From: Sphingopyxis sp. GW247-27LB
GTDB taxonomy: Bacteria > Pseudomonadota > Alphaproteobacteria > Sphingomonadales > Sphingomonadaceae
Length of the DNA stretch: 64,000 nt
Direction: 5' to 3'
NCBI RefSeq assembly: GCF_002277025.1
Contig: NZ_NIWD01000002.1
Span: 342,241 to 406,240 of the forward strand
Shown here: positions 53,130 through 62,004 of the stretch, piece by piece
How the letters are laid out: each line of letters opens with the position of its first letter
Position numbering within the stretch: the stretch's first letter is position 1
Program-made: the position numbers and the translations under genes
The notes under the pieces: generated by a model
Databases searched by the model: none
What the model was told of the DNA's origin: nothing
Seen by the model: the letters and a program-made list of their open reading frames with translations, nothing else

Positions 53130-55279
53130 CCGACTTCCTTCTCGAACTGCGCAGCGAGGAAATCCCGGCGCGGATGCAGGCCGGCGCGCGCGCCGAGCTC
53201 GACAAGCTGTTTCGCGCGCAGCTCGCGGCCGCAGGCCTCGAAGCGGGCGAGCTCACCATCTGGTCGACCCCGCGCCGCCTCGCGCTGATCGCCAAGGGGC
53301 TGCCCGACGCGACCGCCGCGATCAGCGAAGAACTCAAGGGCCCGCGCACCAGCGCGCCGCCGCAGGCGCTCGAAGGCTTCCTCCGCAAGACCGGCCTAAC
53401 GCAGGGCCAGCTCGAAGACCGCGACGGCGTGTATTTCGCGGTGCTCGACAAACCCGGCCGCGCGACCGCCGAGGTGCTGGCCGAGGCGATCCCCGCGATC
53501 GTCCGCGGCTTCGCATGGCCGAAGTCGATGCGCTGGGGCCGCGAAAGCACGAGCAGCGAGAGCCTGCGCTGGGTGCGCCCGCTGTCAGGCATCGTCGCGA
53601 TCTTCGGCGAAGATTTGATACCGTGCGAAGTCGGCGGAATTTCCGCAGGCTTTGCGACGCGCGGCCACCGCTTCCACTGCCCCGGCGAGATCACCATCGG
53701 CTCGGCGGCGGACTATGCCGACAAGCTGCGCGCCTGCCATGTCATCGTCGACCATGAGGAGCGGCAGGCGATCGTCCGCGATGGCGCCGCGAAGGCCGCG
53801 GCCGATGCGGGGCTGACGCTGGTCGAGGACGAGGGGCTGGTGATCGAGAATGCCGGCCTCACCGAATGGCCGGTGCCGCTGCTCGGCCGCTTCGACGAGG
53901 CGTTCCTCGAAGTGCCGCCCGAGGTCATTCAGCTGACGGCGCGGGTGAACCAGAAATATTTCGTCGTGAACGGGCCCGACGGCAAGCTCGCGAACGGCTT
54001 CGTCTGCACCGCGAACATCGTCGCGAGCGACGGCGGCGCCGAGATCGTCGCGGGCAACCGCAAGGTCCTCGCCGCGCGCCTGTCCGACGCGCGCTTTTTC
54101 TGGGAACAGGACCAGAAGAAGACGCTGGCCGAGCACGCGGAGAAGCTCGCGAACATCACCTTTCACGAAAAGCTCGGCACGGTCGCCGACAAGGTCGAGC
54201 GGGTCGCGAAGCTCGCCGAATGGCTGGCGAGCGAAGGGATCGTCCCGAACTGCGACCCCGCGCTCGCGCGGCGGGCGGCGGAGCTGGCGAAAGCCGACCT
54301 CGTCACCGAAATGGTCGGCGAATTTCCCGAGCTGCAGGGCCTGATGGGCGGCTATTATGCCCGCGCCGAAGGCCTGCCCGACGCCGTCGCCGACGCGATC
54401 CGCGACCATTACAAGCCGGTCGGGCAGGGCGACGATGTTCCCACTGCGCCGGTGACGGTGGCTGTGGCGCTGGCGGATAAGTTGGATAGCCTAGCCGGCT
54501 TTTTTATGAAGTCACTTCGTCCGAGTGGATCGAAAGATCCGTTTGCACTTCGCCGCAGTACGCTGGGGCAGTTGGCGATGGTTTTTGAGAATGGGTTGCG
54601 CGGAGAGTTGACCGAGTGGCTTCTTAGGGCACGTGAGCTTTATCTCGCGCAGAACATTCAAGATGAATATCCCGATGCGCTTCCGCATGAGACCGCGAGG
54701 GACACCGTATTGGATACCTTAAAACGGAGCTATCTGGGGCATCTGAAAGACTTTGTTTTGGACCGCCTCAAGGTCCAGCAACGCGAAGCCGGCGTTCGTC
54801 ACGACCTGATCGACGCGGTGTTCGCGCTCGGCGGCGAGGATGATCTCGTCCGCCTGCTCGCCCGCGTTAAAGCGTTGCAGGCATTCATGGCGACCGACGA
54901 CGGCGCCAATCTGCTCGCGGGCTACAAGCGCGCGGCGAATATTCTGAAGCAGGCGGAGAAGGACGGTGCCATCCCCGCGGCTGGCGAAGGCACGTCGACA
55001 ATAGCGGCCCCCGCCTTCGCGGGGGCGACGGATGTGGATCGCGCTTTGCTCGCCGCGCTCGACGCCGCCGAGCCCGCGGCCGCCGCCGCGGTGGCGGACG
55101 GGCGTTTCACCGACGCGATGGCCGCGCTCGCCTCGCTCCGCTCGGCCGTAGACGCCTTTTTCGAGGGCGTGATGGTCAACGATCCCGATCCGGCGGCACG
55201 CGCGTGGCGGCTCGGGCTGCTCGCGCGCTTCCGTGACGCGGTGCACAGCGTCGCCGATTTCTCGAAGATAGAGGGTTAG
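53126..55279 (+). CDS. glyS: Glycine--tRNA ligase beta subunit
   Basis: A 717-residue subunit. FLLELRSEEIPARMQ opens the protein, KSMRW near 132 and the metal-dependent-like ADKLDSL...GSKDPFALRR region near 450-480 are family marks, and the C-terminus (about 590-717) is the anticodon-binding helical domain. Two oddities: residues about 451-548 (54476-54770) use low-GC, rare codons unlike the rest of the gene, and residues about 626-636 (sequence AAPAFAGAT) are coded by an inserted palindromic repeat arm. The frame is intact, so the protein is probably functional. The ribosome site lies in the repeat after DUF559. Confidence 0.95.
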   Translation: MTDFLLELRSEEIPARMQAGARAELDKLFRAQLAAAGLEAGELTIWSTPRRLALIAKGLPDATAAISEELKGPRTSAPPQALEGFLRKTGLTQGQLEDRDGVYFAVLDKPGRATAEVLAEAIPAIVRGFAWPKSMRWGRESTSSESLRWVRPLSGIVAIFGEDLIPCEVGGISAGFATRGHRFHCPGEITIGSAADYADKLRACHVIVDHEERQAIVRDGAAKAAADAGLTLVEDEGLVIENAGLTEWPVPLLGRFDEAFLEVPPEVIQLTARVNQKYFVVNGPDGKLANGFVCTANIVASDGGAEIVAGNRKVLAARLSDARFFWEQDQKKTLAEHAEKLANITFHEKLGTVADKVERVAKLAEWLASEGIVPNCDPALARRAAELAKADLVTEMVGEFPELQGLMGGYYARAEGLPDAVADAIRDHYKPVGQGDDVPTAPVTVAVALADKLDSLAGFFMKSLRPSGSKDPFALRRSTLGQLAMVFENGLRGELTEWLLRARELYLAQNIQDEYPDALPHETARDTVLDTLKRSYLGHLKDFVLDRLKVQQREAGVRHDLIDAVFALGGEDDLVRLLARVKALQAFMATDDGANLLAGYKRAANILKQAEKDGAIPAAGEGTSTIAAPAFAGATDVDRALLAALDAAEPAAAAAVADGRFTDAMAALASLRSAVDAFFEGVMVNDPDPAARAWRLGLLARFRDAVHSVADFSKIEG
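55003..55032. repeat. Repeat arm inside glyS coding sequence
   Basis: This 30-base stretch, starting AGCGGCCCCCGCCTTCGCGG, matches 29 of 30 bases with the right arm of the repeat after ccrM (32568-32597). Here it is read in frame as part of glyS. It lies in a linker-like region between the catalytic core and the C-terminal domain. Confidence 0.75.
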
Positions 55280-55312
55280 TGTCCGTCCATCATCCACAGG
55301 GGGAATGGCACC

Positions 55313-55774
55313 ATGAACGATACCCATCTCATCTGGCTTTTCGCGCTCGGCTTTCCGCTGTTTTTCGTCGCGATCTGGCTGTTCGTCGTCCGCATCCTGT
55401 CGTGGGTGGGCTGGTCGAAATATCTGCCCGCCTTCGCCTGGGACCGCCCGATTCCGCCCGACGCGCGCCGCTATGGCTGGGCGACGATGGTCATCGGCCG
55501 CTTTCCGGGCGGCGTCAGCTACAAGAATGCGATGAACGTCTGGATCGACGCGCGCGGCTTCTATCTGCGCCCGCCGGTCTTCTTTCGCCTGTTCCATCCG
55601 CCGCTGCACTTCGGCTGGGACGCGGTCGCCGCGATCGAGCCGCGCCAGACCTTCTGGATCAAGGCGTGGCAGCTCGCCTTTCGCCGCGACGTGCCGATGC
55701 TGACCTTCGGCGGCGCGGCCGGGCAGGCGCTCTTCGACGCGTGGCAGCGCCGCGGTGGAGGCAGGCCAGCCTGA
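55313..55774 (+). CDS. Unknown membrane-anchored protein
   Basis: A 153-residue protein I do not recognise. One hydrophobic segment (about 7-32) anchors it; the remaining part is rich in Trp, Phe and Arg and contains GVSYKNAMNVWIDARGFYLRPPVFFRLFH in pieces, resembling a PH-like cytoplasmic domain of small bacterial proteins. The start ATG has GGGGGAA upstream and follows glyS by 33 bases, so it could be read from the glyQ-glyS transcript. The longer frame ahead of this ATG is not convincing. Confidence 0.6.
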   Translation: MNDTHLIWLFALGFPLFFVAIWLFVVRILSWVGWSKYLPAFAWDRPIPPDARRYGWATMVIGRFPGGVSYKNAMNVWIDARGFYLRPPVFFRLFHPPLHFGWDAVAAIEPRQTFWIKAWQLAFRRDVPMLTFGGAAGQALFDAWQRRGGGRPA

Positions 55775-55862
55775 CATCGCTAAAGCAAAACTGAATCGAC
55801 CAATCCGCATTGCATACCTATTCCCCCGCCAACCTTCTCCCCAGGGGCAGCAGGAGCCTGAC

Positions 55863-58541
<2,679 letters not shown>

Positions 58542-58593
58542 GGAAAAAGGGGGTTGCGCACCCGCGCAACCCGCCTTAAAGGCGCCTCTCCAC

Positions 58594-58670
58594 GCACCCG
58601 TAGCTCAGCTGGATAGAGCACCAGACTACGAATCTGGGGGTCGGACGTTCGAATCGTTCCGGGTGCGCCA
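58594..58670 (+). tRNA. tRNA-Arg(ACG)
   Basis: Acceptor arms GCACCCG and CGGGTGC, D-arm GCTC/GAGC, anticodon stem CCAGA/TCTGG around loop CTACGAA (anticodon ACG, arginine), a variable loop, a T-arm with TTCGAAT and encoded 3' CCA are all present in 77 bases. It is the attachment site of the element to its right: the serine recombinase frame runs antisense into it and ends at TAG in the anticodon loop. Confidence 0.96.
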
Positions 58671-60326
58671 TTTCGGTTCAAAACCACGAACGCCTAGCAC
58701 CGCCGCCTCTACGCCAGAGGCGGCGGTTAGAGTTCGGAGCAATTCGCTCCGCAACCCGCGAATGCGGACCTCTTTCCGGCTCACGACTTCCACCCGCTGC
58801 GCAACCGCGCGCACTTGATCGCGGGCGAATGTGCCGTCGCCATTCCGCAGCTTCTTGCGCAGGGCGGCCGAGAACGCGCGCAGGCTCTCCGGCGTGATCG
58901 CTGGCCCAATCTTCACGATATGCGCCAAGGCGCGCTCAGAGTCGCCCTTGGCTTGGTCGCGCGTCGCGGTCAGTTCGGCGATTCGATCCTTGAGCGACGG
59001 GTCGCTCACGTCGATGACGCCGTTCTCGATCGCGTCATAGAGGCGCTTCAGCTTCGCTTCCGCCTCGGTCGCACGGCGCTCAAGATCGGCGACATGCTCG
59101 CGGCGCTGGTTCACCCACTCATCGCGCCGTTCGAGGATCTGATCCATCAGAGCTTCGAGCCGTGCCGGGTCGAGCAGCCGGTCTTGGAGATGATCGACCA
59201 CCGCCTCGTTGAGCCGGTCCATCGGCACGGTGATGCCGGGGCAGCCGGTCGCACCCTGCCGCGCCTTCGTCGAGCAGGTGTAATAGCGATACTCCCGGCC
59301 GACGCTGCTGGTGCCCGTGCGCAGCGTCATCGCACCGCCGCAGCACGCGCAGAAGCAGATGCCGGTAAGCAGCGTCGGGCCACCCACCGCCATCGGCGCC
59401 ATCATCTTCGGGCTGCGCGCCCTGAGCGAGCGCTGGACCGCCTCGAACTCAGCTTCCGAGACGATAGCGGGCACTTCCATGACCGCGTGCTCGCTCTCGG
59501 GCTTGCGCGTCTTCGTCTTGTGATCGCGGGTGTTGAAGCGGTGCTGGCCGATATAGGTCGTGCGGGTGAGCACCTGATGGACCGCGCCCAAACCCCAGCG
59601 CCCGCCGTCGCGGGTGCGGATGCTATTTTCATTGAGCCAGGTGGCGATAGACTTGAGGCCCATCGGCCCCCGGTCCTCGACGCCGTTGAGCGCCATGCGG
59701 TAGATGCGCCGCACCGTCTCGGCCTGGATCGGGTCGATTTCCAGCTTCTTCTTGATCTTCGCGCCGCGCTCGCCGGCCGCGACCACGCGATAGCCGATCG
59801 GCGCCCGCGCACCGTTCCAGAAGCCTTGCCGGGCGTTCTCCTTCATCGCGCGAAGGGTGTGCTTGCCGTTCTCTTTCGACTGATACTCGTCGAACAGCGT
59901 CATGATCTGGCGCATCATCACGCTCATCGGATCGTCGCCCAAATCCTGCGTGATCGAGATCAGCCGGACGCCGTTCTTCGCCAGCTTCCTGACGTAAAAC
60001 TCGAACTGGAACTGGTCGCGGAAGAACCGCGAGAAGCTGTGGACAAGAATGACGTTGAAGGTCGGCGGCTTGACCATCGCCGCTTCGATCATCGCCTGGA
60101 ACGAGGGCCGACGATCATCGGTCGCGGTGTTGCCCGGCTCGACGAACTCGGCCGCGACTTCCCAGCCTCGCGACAGGCAATAGCCTTCGATTTGGCGACG
60201 CTGGTCGGGAATCGACAGGTCGCTTTCGGCCTGCCGTCCGGTCGAGACGCGCAGATAGAGCGCGGCGCGCGCGGTCGTCACGACCGGCGCCTCATCCTCA
60301 TCTCGTCGCAGGGCGGCGCTGGTCAT
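58626..60326 (-). CDS. Large serine recombinase (integrase)
   Basis: A 566-residue site-specific recombinase. The resolvase domain (about 18-165) has the nucleophile Ser in YLRVST near 27, and RRQIEGY and the SRFFRD stretch after it. The Recombinase domain (about 185-300), a zinc ribbon with CFCACCGG and CSTKARQGATGC near 335-375, and a coiled coil (about 410-470) follow. Such integrases insert phages or conjugative elements. The last 15 residues (TRNDSNVRPPDS-type tail) are read from the antisense strand of tRNA-Arg, so its stop depends on the integration site. GAGGAG precedes the ATG. It is followed upstream by a small protein in the same operon. Confidence 0.93.
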   Translation of the reverse strand: MTSAALRRDEDEAPVVTTARAALYLRVSTGRQAESDLSIPDQRRQIEGYCLSRGWEVAAEFVEPGNTATDDRRPSFQAMIEAAMVKPPTFNVILVHSFSRFFRDQFQFEFYVRKLAKNGVRLISITQDLGDDPMSVMMRQIMTLFDEYQSKENGKHTLRAMKENARQGFWNGARAPIGYRVVAAGERGAKIKKKLEIDPIQAETVRRIYRMALNGVEDRGPMGLKSIATWLNENSIRTRDGGRWGLGAVHQVLTRTTYIGQHRFNTRDHKTKTRKPESEHAVMEVPAIVSEAEFEAVQRSLRARSPKMMAPMAVGGPTLLTGICFCACCGGAMTLRTGTSSVGREYRYYTCSTKARQGATGCPGITVPMDRLNEAVVDHLQDRLLDPARLEALMDQILERRDEWVNQRREHVADLERRATEAEAKLKRLYDAIENGVIDVSDPSLKDRIAELTATRDQAKGDSERALAHIVKIGPAITPESLRAFSAALRKKLRNGDGTFARDQVRAVAQRVEVVSRKEVRIRGLRSELLRTLTAASGVEAAVLGVRGFEPKWRTRNDSNVRPPDS

Positions 60327-60344
60327 GACGCTTCACTCCTCACT

Positions 60345-60590
60345 TCACGGCAGCGGTCCGAACAGCTTGTCCAGCTCTTGCCGCATATGGCCTTCGATCG
60401 CGCGCAACTCGGCGTCGCCGATTGGAACTTGCTCCGGCCAGTCGTCGGTGACGACGATCGGCCCGTCGTCCTCGCGCGACCGACGCGAAGCCCGGCGCGG
60501 CGCGGCGCGGTTGACATAGTCGTGCAGGTCATCCGGACTTTCAGCCCAGCGACGGGGCGTGCGGCGGCGGAGCTTGCGAGGAAGGGCCAT
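60345..60590 (-). CDS. Small conserved-looking protein beside recombinase
   Basis: An 81-residue protein of unknown function. The first half is basic (MALPRKLRRRTPRRW), the second acidic with a helix-like DAELRAIEGHMRQELDKLFG tail. It ends 18 bases before the recombinase start and lies between it and the VapC gene on the same strand, so it may be a recombinase accessory or directionality factor; this is inference. No ribosome site is seen before the ATG; another frame beginning at the VapC stop (ATGA at 60673) reads less convincing sequence. Confidence 0.55.
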   Translation of the reverse strand: MALPRKLRRRTPRRWAESPDDLHDYVNRAAPRRASRRSREDDGPIVVTDDWPEQVPIGDAELRAIEGHMRQELDKLFGPLP

Positions 60591-60672
60591 CCAGACACGC
60601 TGCGTGGAAACCGCGCTTCGCGCAAAGCCTCTGTCGCGGCGTAGCGCAGATAGGGGCGTGCTGCGGGGAGCG

Positions 60673-61095
60673 TCATGCTTCGCCCCACGGATCGACGACC
60701 GTGATCCCGCAATCGGCGAAATCGCGGACGTTGCGAGTCGCCAGCCGCGCGCCGCGCGAGCGGACAATGGCGGCGATTTGCGCGTCGATCTGGCTGATCG
60801 GCTTGCCACCCTGTTTCCGCCCGGCGGCGATCTCCGGATAGACAACCGCCGCGTCGGTATCGAACGGCAGGACACGCCCCGCCAGATCGACATCGAACAT
60901 CGGACGTGCGGCCGCCAGCAGATCGTCGCGCCGGCGTCCCTCTGGCAGCAGCGCCAGACCGTAGAAGATTTCCGCCTGCGTCAGCGTCGTCGTGAACACG
61001 CCGGCCATCGGCTGCTCGGCAATCCACGCCATCACCCTCGGGTCAGGCTCGCGCCGCATCAGCTCGGAGATGACGTTGGTGTCGAGAACGATCAT
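60673..61095 (-). CDS. vapC: PIN-domain toxin (VapC-like)
   Basis: A 140-residue PIN-domain ribonuclease toxin. The acidic residues are in MIVLDTNVISEL (Asp 5), TQAEIFYGLALL (Glu 41), ISQIDAQIAAI (Asp about 104) and LATRNVRDF. VapC-type toxins cut tRNA or rRNA; FitB-like members bind DNA with their antitoxin. The start overlaps the antitoxin stop by four bases. On mobile elements such pairs help to keep the element in the host population; that role is general knowledge and not shown here. Confidence 0.92.
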   Translation of the reverse strand: MIVLDTNVISELMRREPDPRVMAWIAEQPMAGVFTTTLTQAEIFYGLALLPEGRRRDDLLAAARPMFDVDLAGRVLPFDTDAAVVYPEIAAGRKQGGKPISQIDAQIAAIVRSRGARLATRNVRDFADCGITVVDPWGEA

Positions 61096-61340
61096 TCGCT
61101 AAAGTCCACAGTCGGCCGGATCGCTTCGCGCGTCACGACTGGCAGATCGACGCCGCCCAGCGGGCCGAAGCGCTCATGGATCGCATGAGCGAGATTGCGG
61201 GGTCGCGGATCGTCTGTGGAGAGCGCCGAGCGCAGAATGTCGCGCGCCTCATCCTCCATCGACCGACCATTGACGGCCGCGCGCACGCGGAGGCGCTTCT
61301 TGATTACATCGTCGATGTTTCGGATCGTCATCACCGCCAT
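61092..61340 (-). CDS. FitA-like antitoxin
   Basis: An 82-residue ribbon-helix-helix protein: MTIRNIDDVIKKRLRVRAAVNGRSMEDEARDILRSAL is the DNA-binding part, and the C-terminal 40 residues would wrap the toxin. It resembles FitA/Phd-like antitoxins of the StbC group. GGAGG lies six bases before the ATG at 61340; a second Met follows three residues later. A small inverted repeat GACT...AGTC at 61362-61376 may be the operator for autoregulation. It overlaps the VapC start by four bases. Confidence 0.9.
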   Translation of the reverse strand: MAVMTIRNIDDVIKKRLRVRAAVNGRSMEDEARDILRSALSTDDPRPRNLAHAIHERFGPLGGVDLPVVTREAIRPTVDFSE

Positions 61341-62004
61341 GCCCGGCCTCCATAAGTCAATGACTGCATGTTAGTCGATGATGTTGGAATTTGCAAGGTT
61401 AGCGGAGTTTGCGCCTCCCTGCGGGACCGCCGCTCTATCTCCGCTGCGCTTCGACCAAGCCCCTGACGGGTCTTGGCCCATCCGGGTGACGATCCGACTG
61501 GCGGGTCGGCGCTACCGCGCCGAGCAGCACGCGGATTCAATCGGCCGCTCTCTGCGGCTTCTGGCGAAGCCGACAGGGTGCGCGCGTTGTCACGGCCGCG
61601 TGGCACTCTTGCTCTTCCCGGAGGGCGCGGCGGCGGCTGGCCCCCAGGCCCGCGCGCACGCCGCCGCGCCGGCCGGTAGCCGCAAGGGTGCGCAGTTTCG
61701 TTCGGCGCCGGTGGCGCGCTGATCGGTGAACCCGCCGGGGCGGGTTCGATGTCTTTGCACGCTGCGGAGATCGGGCCAGGGCTGCGCCAGCCCGATCGCG
61801 TTTACGGTCGTTGCACTCCCCGAGATGGGGTGGGCGTCGCTTCCCTCTAGGCCCGCCGCGCCGGGCCGCAACGCGCGTGCCGCGCTTACCTCCTCTTCGT
61901 TCCGGCCCTGCGGGTGCTGCCCGGCTCCGCCGGCGGGCCTGCCGGTCGCTCTTTCGCCGCCCACCCCATTCCGGGGTGTGTGTGGTTTTAGAAGGAGTCG
62001 TGTG
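61341..62004. other. Non-coding stretch before parB-like gene
   Basis: About 660 bases without a believable gene. Open frames here (for example 61378-61722, plus strand) have Arg/Ala/Pro-rich, low-complexity products and no ribosome site. It contains a possible antitoxin operator (61362-61376) and a wide inverted repeat, CCCGAGATGGGGTGGGCG (61818-61835) against CGCCCACCCCATTCCGGG (61958-61975), 16 of 18 bases paired. GAAGGAG at its end is the parB ribosome site. It may be a promoter/leader, a partition site or a transfer origin of the element. Confidence 0.5.

Noticed and set aside
61378..61722. Possible 114-residue plus-strand gene
   Set aside because: No ribosome site, low-complexity product, and the start overlaps the probable antitoxin promoter.
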